64,000 nt of DNA from the NCBI GenBank assembly GCA_026260175.1, contig JAKCWW010000289.1:47836-111835 (forward strand). The letters run 5' to 3'. Source of the DNA: Reticulitermes lucifugus. Its lineage: Eukaryota; Arthropoda; Insecta; Blattodea; Rhinotermitidae. Position 1 is the stretch's first letter, and every line of letters starts with the position of its first letter. The notes below the pieces were generated by a model that was not told where the DNA came from, ran no database searches, and saw nothing but the letters and a program-made list of their open reading frames with translations. Below, in pieces: positions 1 to 10,814 of the stretch. The translations under genes and the position numbers were made by a program.

Positions 1-190
1 TTGTGTTGTGGAGGCACTGGTTGCATTTGTGGCGTTAGTTGAACGTTAATAAGAATATCTTGTGTTGTGGAGGCACTGGTTGCAATCTTACCTGAGGAAC
101 CAACTAATTTGTGGTGTTAGTTGAACGTTAATAAGAATATATTGTGTTGTGGAGGCACTGTTTGCAATCTTACCTGAGGAACCAACTAAT
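1..190. repeat. 82-bp tandem repeat, about 2.3 copies
   Basis: Units start at 1, 60 and 142, each opening with TTGTGTTGTGGAGGCACTG. The second unit is 82 bp. The first is 59 bp because one 23-bp block (present at 85-107) is absent as a unit. The third stops at about 190, where unique sequence begins. The array probably continues left of the window. Copies differ by only a few bases, so it is recent or homogenised. Confidence 0.9.
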
Positions 191-253
191 CAAGGTTTTA
201 TTTTAATGTATGTGTATATACATATTTCATACCTTTCAATCTAAATCTGGAAA

Positions 254-412
254 GGGATGTGCGCTGTTCTGGGATCTTACGCAGCGTAGTGGTAGTTCGT
301 ACTGACGTTTCGGGACAACATATTGGTACCATTCCCTTGAAGATGGGACCGATAGGTTGTCCCAAAACGTCGGCACGGAACTGCGTAAAGTGTCAGAAGA
401 GCACAGATCTCA
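254..412. mobile_element. Palindromic MITE, family P (copy 1)
   Basis: The left half carries TTCTGGGATCTTACGCAGCG and a GACGTTTCGGGACAAC block. The right half carries the inverted versions (GTTGTCCCAAAACGTC, then CAGAAGAGCACAGATCTCAT). The centre has CTTGAAGATGGGACCG. The same family recurs at 36,632 and 40,614 and as fragments at 4,975, 5,119, 9,665 and 26,470. No coding capacity is seen. The superfamily is not recognised and no clear target duplication is visible. Confidence 0.75.
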
Positions 413-1500
413 TTTATATCGCGATGGAAGCCTGAAATCACTTATGGCTGGAACTTGAAAGGGGCCACGACTAATTATTTTGTCCTTTAGAACTGTAGAA
501 CAGAATCTAATCGAGATGTTTACGGAAATGTCTACAAGTTCTAGGGTCCTAGAACGAGTTTTGCTACTGTAATTTACTATACCTTGAACTGGATAGAAAA
601 AAATCGGTGAGCTTAATTGTGTTAGGTCTTATTCGTTAAGCAGCAAACAGTATTTGCTGAGAGTTAATTGCTACTTGTATAATGACATTTATCTTTAAAC
701 CATGTGCAATTAATAGGATTGAAAAATAATTTTCAATAGCTTTTGAATTGCTGTATTTTTCTCGCGAGACCCTCCCACCTGTTTTCCCGTTAAAATAACC
801 TTATCTGGGCCCTGAACAGAACTTATTTCCCACCCCTGAATCAGCGCTTTCATTTTAGTGAATTAAGAAGGCGGTGCATGAAACCAGACTTCATCATGTC
901 AAGTGAACAATCGCTGTCAGTGCCGATGACATCCGAACAGTCAGAGGTCCCTTCTTTCATACTGCGTGTTATCACAGTGTTGTATAATACCTGTTCATAT
1001 GACAGTCGTCATTGTTTCCGCATCGCAGTCACCATCATACAACCGGAAGTGAGGACAGCTGAGTGGGGGTGGATCCGGGAAAGTCCGACCATTGTAGTCT
1101 AGCCTTTCATCGGATCAACGCTTTGCCAGCTCGGCCAGTCCTGAATTCTATGTCAGTCATCCTTCTTGCATTGAAGCATTTGATTGTGTCTCTAATAGAC
1201 AGTAATTACGTTCGCATAAAAAATATTGTTATGCAAGTGACGTAAGCCGTGTGCAGTATATATTCACATATTCCTATTTTTTTTTGCTTTTGTACCTCTT
1301 ATAACTTCAATACATATACCGTTTTACACCAAACATGTATTTTTGCTAAGAGAATTTCCACACATCTAGGTGCCTTTAGTCTGACTGTCAGTGGTATACT
1401 GCTGTGAAATCAGTGGAATTAGTAATTTCAAGTACAATCTTGTTACATACTAAAAATTATATATGTAATTTAGTATTGTACATCTTCCGTGCAATTGTTA
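413..1500. other. No recognised feature
   Basis: AT-rich sequence. Two frames of 60-74 codons (878-1102 and 1063-1245, + strand) overlap each other, have no recognisable domain and no convincing splice sites. I treat them as chance. Confidence 0.5.
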
Positions 1501-1760
1501 CATAAAAACAAGTTTGTTACCAACAAATTGCACCAATATTTGATTTACAAAAGTATTATTATTAGTATTGTTATTTAATAGTAGAGTGATATTCATTTAT
1601 ATATGTTACAGTTTAGATGGACAAGTCACATAACAACGCTGCATATGTTTTTGAACATTGTAGCTCCTTGAGGATGGCTACAGGCTGTAGCCGAAACATG
1701 TAGGATTAATTTTTGTAAATCAAATATTGGTGCAATTAATTGGTAACAAACGTTTTTAAG
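1501..1760. mobile_element. Palindromic element 1 (Penelope-like, nonautonomous?)
   Basis: Arms 1501-1552 and 1711-1760 are inverted copies, sharing GCACCAATATTTGATTTAC and its complement. Between them, near the right arm, lies the hairpin motif at 1667-1703: TTGAGGATGGCTAC, a short loop, GTAGCCGAAACATGTAG. The same hairpin core occurs in other palindromes of the window. The family name is inferred from the hammerhead-like core, not from any protein. Confidence 0.6.
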
Positions 1761-1799
1761 TACACCGAATATTTAGTTGATTTCAACAAACGTTCATGG

Positions 1800-2335
1800 T
1801 TGAGGAGAGTCCTACATAGCTGTATGTGGGACTCACACTTCTCAATTAGTTGCTGAAGAGTACTCTGTGGTTCTAGTAATTCTAATAACATGTATTAGTA
1901 CGATAATTTGTGTGTTCTCGCCAAAATGTTGTGTTCTGTTTTTGATAGTCTGCGCTTCACTTGCGTTATAATGACTTTCTTATTTGGAAGGGCCGTTATT
2001 CGAATGCACATTCATTATAAAGTTCTAAAACGTTTCCTGCTTGCTGAAATTTAGGTCCAGGTTCTTCGACACATTAAGAAATTTATTTTCTCAATTTATA
2101 TTTCGATTTTTTTAAATTAGAATAGCATTACCATAAGTGTTGCACTGTCGCGGTGTGTGTAATTATTAAGACATAAAGTTGATTTGTACAAAATTTATTG
2201 CGGTGTTTATAACTTCCATTAAAATTTCCCAGTGCTTATAATTCGGTATCTTAAGACTGAATGATAGAAATAAATTTTGCCTTCATATTGTTAATTTATA
2301 TTTTAAAACCGTACTTAAACAATAAGCATTAGATA
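1800..2335. other. No recognised feature
   Basis: AT-rich sequence without frames above background and without a match to other parts of the window. Confidence 0.5.
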
Positions 2336-2338
2336 TTG

Positions 2339-2805
2339 AGTGTGTGTCTGTAGCCTTAGTTATCCAGCACGCAAAGCGCATGCGCCGTATTATAGTGTCA
2401 TCTGTGGCCTGTCCCGCTGTACCACATTTTTCCACATTATCTCATAAACGGCACGACTTTCATAAAAATATATTGAATATAACATATGTGTTTTGAATTT
2501 CTCTACAACTAGTTTGTGTAAAATATTTCTTATTTTAATGAGAATTCAGCGAGATGTTATGGTAAATGTACATACGAGGGTCTTCATGTAAAGTACCTGT
2601 TATTCTTATCATATTTTAATGAAACTTGAATTTTGTCGACAGATTTTCTAAAAATACCCAAACATAAACCTTCCTGAAAATTCGTCCAGGAGGTGCTGAT
2701 TTATTTCATACGGACAGACAGACAGACCGACGGACAGATAGACATGACGAAACTAATAATCGCTTTTCCTAATTTTGCGAACGCGCATAAAAAGGAACAG
2801 TAATG
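2339..2805 (+). mobile_element. Interspersed repeat family D, long copy
   Basis: Aligns along most of its length with the reverse complement of 21,833-22,197. Shared blocks are AAAGCGCATGCGCCG, GTCATCTGTGGCCTGTC, TTATCTCATAAAC and, near the end, the complement of GCGCGTTNGCAAAATTGCG. A GACA-rich tract lies at about 2722-2752. A third, partial copy is at 19,016-19,205. No coding frame is seen. Type of element unknown; ends are approximate. Confidence 0.75.
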
Positions 2806-2814
2806 CTGTCCTAA

Positions 2815-4745
2815 ACAAATTCTTATTGATGAAACAAATTGCCTTTACTTTAAATACAGCTAGGTGGTTCGGTTTATAGTAAAGCAATCGTCAAGTTAAA
2901 TTTGTAAAAAATATACGAAGAAAATATTACTAGAACTTGAAGTTTAAAAAAAATGAGTACTGAGATCTAGTACTTTATATTCTTGATTCAGGAAAATTTA
3001 TTCTACAGTAATTGGCCGTAATATTATACCTATTGAAGAAGTTGGTAATACTGGCGTTGCTAGTACGAAATTAATAAATTACATAACAAATTTTTTAAAG
3101 AGATCTTAATAAATCTTTTCTCTTCTTTCAAAAGTCATGTTCGGAATACTGGACTGACAGGCAGATTTAATAACATTATAATTACGTGAATTTATGTATG
3201 CACTGGTAGTAAATTTATCTGAAAAGGTTAAATCAGCTGCTGGTTGAAGGAGGTTTTTGGGATACTGGCAATAGTGAAACTTTCGAAGTGGCTGATCTTT
3301 AAGAATACGTCCTTACAAATGTTTTTCCACCCAAAAAAGACCACCCCGTCTAGCTTCTTCTCGAACATGGGTCCTTTTAATAGGTTTTGCAATATTTAAT
3401 GCCTATTTCTGTAATTTTGCATCTGTACGAGTATTTTGAGTGCTGGGTTTTTAAGATAAGAGTGGTTTAAGATTCGTAATAGAGGCACATTAGAATGTTT
3501 TAAGAAGATAGTTGACGCTATATTTTAGATTTTTCCTTAAAACTGTCCCACCATTCGATAGGAGATAGTAAAAAAACTATAAATAATATCATCTTTGGAA
3601 AATCGATCTAAATGCGTTTAGTTTGTGCTGTATGTGTATTAAAATACATGACAGACATGAAGTTTAACTAACCTGGTCGTTAAGCCAATTAGCAATCCAT
3701 TTGTATGTCATTAGTAAGTCAGATAATTGGCGAAGACTGCCGATAATATAATGACTGTCATCCTTAATATGCTAGAGTTGACTCTGTTCTGTTACACGGG
3801 GTTTTGTTGAGTGATGTTACGAAAGCGGTTTATAATTTTAGCTGATATTTGAGGATCCATGAATCCACCCTTCTCAATTCATATATTTCCGTAATTAGTC
3901 ACTGTTGTTCAAACGAAACGCTTTTCATGATATCACGGGCAGCTTTTTCTCGGAAATGGATCTCCGTTTAAATTAATATACAGCTGTCTCAAACAATTCT
4001 TTCTTTCTCCAAACAAGGAGCCGAATTTTTAAGAGAGTGAGCCTATATTTGAAACAACAGGTAGGTCTTTGAACGAAAACACCCACCCCCGAAGTAATAC
4101 ACAGAACTTACAAAACAGTACGCAGGGTCTTAAGCACTAGGTCGAGGTATTATATAGAACTCACGATAATTTGAGGGCGATCCCGGGCACTTCATGGGAC
4201 TGCAATGAGTTAAGATATTACGTATGGCAATGATAAATGTGCTGTAATATCATTAAAGAATTTGTCGATATCAGTTGATCTGTCAATAATATCTCTGTCG
4301 TCCATCGGACTGGACGCTTCGTTGTCTCTACAGCATTCGTCAGTCTCCAGGACGCCAGATACGTGTCGATATGAATGCTCAGCTGGAGACGTGACAGGAC
4401 TATCTCCGAGGGGAAGTCCACGTTGACTCCTCTTCATTATCACAGGTTTAATACCACACAAATTCCAAAACTCTCTTGCATATTTTTGTGAAGAGTAGGG
4501 TATGTGGTGTAGTATGTTCCACAAATTTGTGGTATTCACGTTATGTTTACCATACATACTTACTGGTCAAACAACTTCCTAGCATTGGCCGCAGTTTATC
4601 TTGGCTGCAGAAATTTGGGAAGATCGTAAAGCAAAATAAGACTGACAGAGGACGGAATCATCTGATTTAGCCATATCTCATAAGTACTTAATGATAAAAG
4701 GCATAATATGTGACAAATCCCGCAAAATGTCACTGATATTTAGGG
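2815..4745. other. No recognised feature
   Basis: About 1.9 kb of AT-rich sequence. A 115-codon frame on the - strand (4210-4557) overlaps a 67-codon frame in another phase and has no recognisable domain. I see no repeat partner elsewhere in the window. Confidence 0.5.
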
Positions 4746-4750
4746 GAAAG

Positions 4751-4930
4751 AAAATTCTCGCATAGTTATCGATGACAATTAGAATTCTCCCATAGCAACA
4801 GATGATAATTATAATTTTTCCATAGTGACCGATGACAATTAGAATTCTCCTATAGTGACCGATGACAACTATAATTCTGCCATAGTGATCGATGAAAGTT
4901 AGAATTCGCTTATAGTGACCGATGGAAATT
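4751..4930. repeat. Minisatellite, six 30-bp units
   Basis: Six consecutive 30-bp units with no indels. The consensus is close to AGAATTCTCCCATAGTGACC followed by GATGACAATT. Divergence between units is moderate. A stray match to the unit end (GATCGATGACA, then CAATTAGAAC) reappears at about 5012-5033 after a MITE scrap, so the array was probably longer and was interrupted. Confidence 0.92.
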
Positions 4931-4969
4931 AGAACTGCGTGATTTTAGGTTTTCGCCGCGGTGTAAATG

Positions 4970-5010
4970 ACATCTCCGCTCTTCTGGGATGTAACACAGC
5001 GTAGGTTTGT
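4970..5010 (+). mobile_element. MITE family P fragment
   Basis: Carries CTCTTCTGGGATGTAACACA, the terminal block of family P. The rest of the element is missing. It lies at the edge of the 30-bp minisatellite. Confidence 0.55.
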
Positions 5011-5118
5011 GATCGATGACACAATTAGAACCTTAATTCATGGCATTCGTACGGTATAAATGATGTTACTACGAAAATACACTCACAGAAGAAAGTTGAA
5101 AGAAACTGATATCAAGTT

Positions 5119-5215
5119 TGTTGCCTTCTGGGATGTCATACCATGTAACTTGGCAATTACGAGTCAACGTTTCGGAGGAACCCGATGCTCCACTCTTCAG
5201 GACACAATCTCATAG
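5119..5215 (+). mobile_element. MITE family P fragment
   Basis: GCCTTCTGGGATGTCATACC, followed by CAACGTTTCGGAGGAACCCG and a short inverted sequence, matches the left half of family P. Diverged. Confidence 0.5.
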
Positions 5216-6315
5216 TCTCAAGAAAATTAGCACGAAAAGTAGTAACGTTGCTTCAGTTGTTTTCAGAAATGACCTAAATGTATTGGATCTTCAGACTCCT
5301 CTTATTTTGATTCACTTATCATGAAATTAGCAATTATACAGGGCTTTTCATTTTACGACGCTGCGTAAGCCAGGCGCATGCGCTGAACTATTCTAGGACT
5401 GCTCACCTTTACTACATTATAATTTGAAAACACCGTAACATTTGTACCAGCCGTACGCCTCAAAGGGTTTTGTTAACATCCCGTTGAAAGCGCATTGACT
5501 GGCAGGAGATTTTTATTACACAAAGAAGTCGCATGTGTGCTGCGACAAATTTAAAGACATGCACGTGTCTGTAAGTTATTTCCCAGAGACTTGTGATATA
5601 AAGTGCTAATGTGAGTGTTTTACAGCAACAGGGAGAGCAGCGGTTCGAAACACTGTTAACTCTTTGATATGTGCATCTGTTGTTTGTGACGTTGTAATTC
5701 TATGGAGAGTAATATAGTGGTTCATAAGATACATGACGAAGTGCCATCTTGATGTCTGTAGCCTTGCACAGTAGTCGCATACATAACGGCTTCAGCCATT
5801 GTTACCGTCAACACTGTGGTACATATATTTTATCGCATGAAGTGGGCCTGCTATATTGTATCGGGAAATCGTTTTAAATGGTGAAATACTCGAAACATTT
5901 GCTTTATTACTACCAAATTCTACATGTCTGTCATGTCGTTGTGCACCCAATATTAATTCGATAACTGTGAGGCTATATATAGTCAAACTTGATTGCAATA
6001 TTTCACGTTCCTGAGGTAGAAAGATCTCGCCATGCGTCTATTCAGATACCCCATTCTTCCATCACTCTGTTCCATCACATTCCCTTCAGAGTCTCCCTTC
6101 TTTTATTTTGCAATCATCCCACCTTACATATCCCTCATACTTCATTTCCTATAAATCGTCCCAACGTGTGTGCCGAAACACATGTCACCACAACAAGATA
6201 TATTCCTTGTGAATACACTGTACCTTGCACATTCATATGACTAGAGCTGTACCTTTGCAAAATACAATTGTAACAGTATAACATAAACATTTTTTAAACA
6301 TACGAATAAGATTCA
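5216..6315. other. No recognised feature
   Basis: A segment at about 5340-5400 (ACGACGCTGCGTAAGCC, then GGCGCATGCGC) recalls the start of family D but does not continue as that family. Short frames on both strands overlap and show no domains. Confidence 0.4.
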
Positions 6316-6317
6316 TT

Positions 6318-6540
6318 TTGGACGGAACTTCTTTGGTTTTTATTCTCGTGGTGGAGTGGAACTGTCTCTCTGTAGGGCTGTGGCCCCAAATGGGGCAGTT
6401 GTGGCACTGCCGGAGTGATATTTGCAAAGAAAAGCCAAAGAACTTGCCGCCACATTCTGTGTTACAAATCCCTAGGTGCCAACCCGGGTCTTTGCGCTGA
6501 GAAGCCGGCAACTCACAGTCCGAACTATGGCCAAGCCATG
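6318..6540 (-). mobile_element. tRNA-headed SINE relic (family separate from A, B and C)
   Basis: On the - strand the sequence starts at about 6540 with a tRNA-like head. It has an A-box-like stretch with GCCGGCTTCTCAGCGC, then a B-box-like GACCCGGGTTGGCACC, followed by a body running to about 6318. The B box is damaged relative to GGTTCGANNCC. Only one copy is seen here. Confidence 0.5.
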
Positions 6541-6789
6541 GGGGAATACGTTTATGTTAGCTATGTGTGTTTAGGCATAACTATCCTTAATTAAAGATTA
6601 TGCGTATATTTCTTCCGTTGTTATAGGAATAATGATTATGCCAGGATAGTGGTTTATTTAAGTACCAATCGCCTTAATAAGCAGAACTTCTGCAATTTAC
6701 CCGTAGTGTCTTACGAAGATCGTAACATTTGTACGGGTAACTGAATCAGGAACTTCTGTTGTCCTAAATTGACGTTGATTGGCTTAATA

Positions 6790-7088
6790 CAGCGTTTCCC
6801 AAACTATGTTCCGCGGAACACTGGTGTTCCACGAGATGTGAATAGGTGTTCCGTAAAAAAAGTCGGGGAAAACAATCATAGATTTTTATGAGTTATGAAT
6901 TTAGCATGTTTGATCATAGTTTAAGGTACTGTTCATATAAGAACTTTTACAAGAACCTTTCATTTGCTTACTAACAGATCTCGTTTATCTGACTTTTATT
7001 TGAAAAGGAGGGACCACAAAACATATGTCTTCCGTAAATATTTACTAAGTTAAAAAGTGTTCTGTGACCAAAAAGTTGAGAAACGCTG
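6790..7088. mobile_element. hAT-type MITE
   Basis: 299 bp bounded by CAGCGTTTCCCAAACTATG on the left and the inverted AAAAGTTGAGAAACGCTG on the right. The flanks GCTTAATA (6782-6789) and GCCTAATG (7089-7096) form an 8-bp target duplication with two differences, as expected for hAT elements. No transposase is encoded. The two changes in the duplication suggest an old insertion. Confidence 0.8.
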
Positions 7089-7099
7089 GCCTAATGCGC

Positions 7100-8270
7100 T
7101 TGGGAATGCTTATCCTCACTTGTAAAATAATTTCCAAAATTAACACTATTCGCCTGTTACTTTAGGTGGGTGTAGCTTACAACAATACGCATACACTGAA
7201 CTCGAACTAATTTTGACCAAATTTGATACAGAATGCTACAGATTTATTCAGCATTCCTCTATAGCCAGAAGTCGAAGGACATCGTGTTTCTGTGATATTT
7301 GTTACAGAGAGTACCGATGTATTAAACGTACTCAGTATTAATGAAAGAGTTACTATAAAAAGCCGATATTTAATTCTATTTGTGACGACCTTTTATATAA
7401 ATATATCGTTATTTATAATTTATTTATAAATTACTTGTAAATATTTTATATAATTTTGTCATTCTATGATTAACTCCAACTTTGTGCTAGGTCTTTCCTA
7501 TCTCTGAAGTTCAGATGTTCTCATCAGCACGCTGTGAACATTATTTCTGTTACACAATTAATTATCTTGACTGAACACAGAGTAAATTGGTTTTGTTTGT
7601 TCTTTCTGCGTGATTAATTATCTTGATCAGGTAACGCAAGACTGTTTTTTTCCTATGCTCATGTGACTGCAAAATATTGTATTTCCTTCTTCTTTACACC
7701 TTACCTTCTCTCTTTCTTTCTTTCTTGCTTTCTAGTATTACTGCAGATTTCCTTGTTTTATTTTAGTTTATTTCTTTGACGATGTGGAATACGGTAATTG
7801 GTTAGCAGGTAATTAGTCTCTAGGTAATGAGTTACTAATGAGTGTAAAATTTCGTCTTTTTAAAATGCTTTCTGGTTTCCCCCTTGGGCGAACTGGCCTT
7901 TTGCGTTTTACCGTAGGTAACTTGGCAGTAGTTTCCTTCTCTGGGGGCTCATATTTTGTAATATTAAGCTGCGCATGTACTCTGCTGCACGAGCCTTGAA
8001 TAATATTATACGTTTATTTAAAGTTGAAAGAAACATATATATATAGTAGGTCTGAAAACTGGGTTGCCAAAATGCTGTTTACATACATATTAGGCCTGAA
8101 AACTGGGTTACCCAAAATGCTCTTTACATTTCTGTACCTTATTACACAGATATGAAAAAAATTGATTTTGCATCATGCGCTTCTATCTTCAAAGTCTTCT
8201 CGAGAACCGGAGATTTTGCAGTTTCACTGGTCTTTACTGTCGCTGTTCTTGCTTATACAGTGTTCACTGA
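7100..8270. other. No recognised feature
   Basis: AT-rich. A TTTC-rich stretch at about 7705-7735 and a pair of imperfect TAGGTCTGAAAACTGGGTT repeats at 8046 and 8091 (about 45 bp apart) are the only structures seen. Confidence 0.45.
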
Positions 8271-8274
8271 TACT

Positions 8275-8450
8275 AGCCGTAGTAGCTCAGTATTCACGGT
8301 CACTAGAGTACGGGTTGGACGACCAAGAAGTCGTGGTTCCATTCCAGGTAGGGTCGAGAGAACTTTATCTTCTCCAAGGAGCCGGCTGCTATTTCGTGAG
8401 TGTAAAGCGGCAGGGGCTTGAATCTGAACGATCAACTCTGTCTGGTCGAG
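8275..8450 (+). mobile_element. SINE family C, diverged copy
   Basis: The head has an A-box-like GTAGCTCAGTATTCACGG and a B-box-like GTGGTTCCATTCC. The body shares the GTGTAAAGCGGCAGGGGC block with the other C copies (13.6, 34.4, 43.2, 49.9, 50.4 and 58.5 kb). Overlapping frames on both strands here are shadows of this repeat. Confidence 0.6.
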
Positions 8451-8459
8451 AGTTGAAGA

Positions 8460-9175
8460 ATGTGTGGACCTTTACCTACACTCCTTCCTGTGGATTTATG
8501 TTGTGTTGCTTAACCAAGCACATGAACATCATTATATTGATAGGTTACAAATAGTAATAACTAGGAATTAGTGTCAGATATATGTGTAGCTAGTTGAATT
8601 ATATCAGTGTCTGCCTTGAAGTTTGCTTTATCTAGTAGGTGTGAAAGAAAATGCATAGTAGCTCCGGAATTATTTTGCTGGTAGTGAATACGAGATGAAA
8701 GTTTGGTTGCTCCATTTTAACTATTTATCTTTTAAGTTATAACGTTGCACACACAAAATGATACTGGGGGCCCACATCAGTCAATGTGCATTTATTTATT
8801 ATTTTTGTCCAAGTTTCCAGGAGCCCTGCTTTTTAAAAAATAGTTTCGGCCTCTTTGATAGGATGCTTTGTTGTCTTTTGTATGAGTTTTGCTTTTGATG
8901 CTTGCCTGTAGTTTTATTGTATGTCAGGCAGGTGACAAACTATACGGAATCACACTATCATGCTTTCATCAGGAAATTTCCAATGGATTTTGCGTCGGAC
9001 GTGCTAAATGTGAGGATCTAATCCAATTCAAACCACGGACGGAATGCAATAAAGCATTTTCGCCGCCGGCATTTAAAATGTAATGGACTTTTACTGCGGA
9101 ATTACTTTCTTAATGCAATGTGTGTCACAAATATGGTGGGTGTGGAGGTTTAATCTTGTCCCATTTAAATCGTCA
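8460..9175. other. No recognised feature
   Basis: No repeat partner or convincing frame seen. Confidence 0.5.
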
Positions 9176-9180
9176 AATGC

Positions 9181-9467
9181 CCGTGCCATAGCTCAGGCGG
9201 TTAGTCGCCGGCCTCCTCCCGCGGAGGCCTGGGTTCGATCCCGGGTCAGTCCATGTGGGATTTGTGGTGGAAAAAGTGGCACTGGGACTAGTTTTTTTCC
9301 GAGTACTTCGGTTTTCCCCTGTCAATTTCATTCCACTGGTGCTCCATTACTTGAAAAAATGAAAAAAACTGATCATCTTTCTTTTCATCTTTATCACAGG
9401 GTTGCACAAGAAGACTTAAGGCTGCGGTGTGTCCGTAGCATCTGCTGCAGTGTCCTTCTCGAAAAAA
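9181..9467 (+). mobile_element. SINE family A, nearly full length
   Basis: The tRNA-derived head has an A box (TAGCTCAGGCGG) and a B box (GGTTCGATCCC). It is followed by the family body (ATGTGGGATTTGTGGTGG, then ACTTCGGTTTTCCCCTGTC, then CACAGGGTTGCACAA) and the end block GTCCGTAGCATCTGCTGC. The flanks AAATCGTCAAAT and AAATCAGTCACT may be a decayed target duplication. The 151-codon frame across it is a shadow of the SINE. Confidence 0.9.
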
Positions 9468-9664
9468 ATCAGTCACTCTATGTGCCAATTACAGGACATA
9501 GTTTTGAGCACAATTTTTACCTTCGCAACCCCTATTAGGAATTTTATTGACGTAGACATTCTATGTCAATATAAAGCATATCCTAACTAGCCAAAGGGGG
9601 AAAATGGCTTAAACGTTATGCACTGTGATATAACAGTTTTTACAATAATGTTTATAAGCCGATT

Positions 9665-9772
9665 GGGATATTTCGAGATACGACGCTGCATATATGGATA
9701 GTAGGATCTCGACGTTTCGAGGCAAGGTAGTGACTCATTTTCAAGGGCCGATATGGTGACAACGCACCTGTT
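9665..9772 (+). mobile_element. MITE family P fragment
   Basis: ATACGACGCTGCATATATGG, followed by TCTCGACGTTTCGAGGCAAG and TTTTCAAGGGCCG, follows the order of blocks in the left half and centre of family P. The right half is missing or too diverged to see. Confidence 0.45.
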
Positions 9773-10067
9773 CATTAAAGATTTTATTCCATAATATTTT
9801 GACAGTTTCTGAAGTATAATATATATAATTTTTAAAATATCCGTGAAATTGGTATTGATTACTTACGATGAAACCCTAATAGCTTGAGCTGTTTTTAAAA
9901 TAATCCGGTGGAACTGAAATGGCATGAAAATGTCGACAGCTGCATAAATAAAGCTTAGTTGTGATTGTAGGTGACTGTTGTATAATAAAGGGATAAAACG
10001 GTATGGTTATAGACATTAGAACAGTAGTTAAATAATTAAGCCTACCTAGTTGTGAATTGGCTGATCC

Positions 10068-10320
10068 CAGTGGCCGCGTGGCCTAAGGTATGGGTATGCG
10101 GCCGTTCGAGTGCTGGGATTGAGGGTTTAAATCCCGCCAGGGGCATGGATGTGTGTTTCGTGTGAGTGTTGTGTGTCGTCAGGTAGAGGTCTGTGCATCG
10201 GGCTGATCACTCGTCCAGAAGAGTCCTACCGAGTGTGGTGTGTCCAAGTGTGATCGTGAATCCTCGATAATGAGGAGGCCCTGGCCCACTAGGGGCTGTT
10301 GCGCCATGGGAAGAAAAGTG
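10068..10320 (+). mobile_element. SINE family B
   Basis: tRNA-like head with AGTGGCCGCGTGGCCTAAGG and a weakened B box (GGGTTTAAATCCC). The body contains TGTGTTTCGTGTGAGTG and the end block CTCGATAATGAGGAGGCCC, then CTGTTGCGCCATGGG. A second copy, split by an assembly gap, is at 44,631. No clear target duplication here. Confidence 0.8.
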
Positions 10321-10654
10321 TGATTCAAAAAATGCCAGAAGTTCTCGTTTGTAACAGAAGAAGAAAAGCACTAACAAAGACATGAGGAATGTCTGGAGGT
10401 AGCAAATTTGGCAGCTAAATAGGGAAAGTGGATATTTTCCGTCCTCTAGACGTCTGGAATATACGATGCATTTAGTCATCTAAAGCCCTGTTGTAATTAT
10501 TACGCATTAGCAGCCCTGAACGTTATCACGCATTGTGTTGTGTGTTTCATGCTAGCCTCACATTAAACACTATAGCCAAACAGCATTATCCGCTGGTTTC
10601 TCCGATGGACATGGGCTGGCTTTTCTGGGAGGTAGAACTTAAATTTATATACAT

Positions 10655-10812
10655 AATCTTAGTCGACGGTTTCTCTCCGCGGAGTCCGGGATTCGATTCC
10701 AGGCCGGTCCATGTCAGACTTGTGGTGGACATATTTGCATTGTGGGAGGTTCTTCTCCGAGTAGTTCGGATTTCTAGAGTGAGTAATATTCCATTAGTGC
10801 TCAATACTCATA
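10655..10812 (+). mobile_element. SINE family A, old fragment
   Basis: Matches the middle of family A: CTCTCCGCGGAGTCCGGG, a B-box-like GATTCGATTCC, CCATGTCAGACTTGTGGTGG, CTCCGAGTAGTTCGGATTTC. The A box and the end block are missing, and divergence is much higher than in the copies at 9.2, 35.9 and 43.9 kb. Confidence 0.75.
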
Positions 10813-10814
10813 TT

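Noticed and set aside
4751-4930. CRISPR-like regular array
   Set aside because: Units are contiguous with no spacers, and the genome is an insect; it is a minisatellite.
9186-9258. tRNA gene candidates at SINE heads (also 34.6, 36.1, 43.9 and 58.5 kb)
   Set aside because: They have A and B boxes, but the cloverleaf is imperfect and each is followed by a conserved SINE body; they are SINE heads, not tRNA genes.
9083-9538. 151-codon open frame
   Set aside because: It runs through a SINE-A copy; the same peptide pattern appears at every SINE-A in that phase, so it is a repeat shadow.
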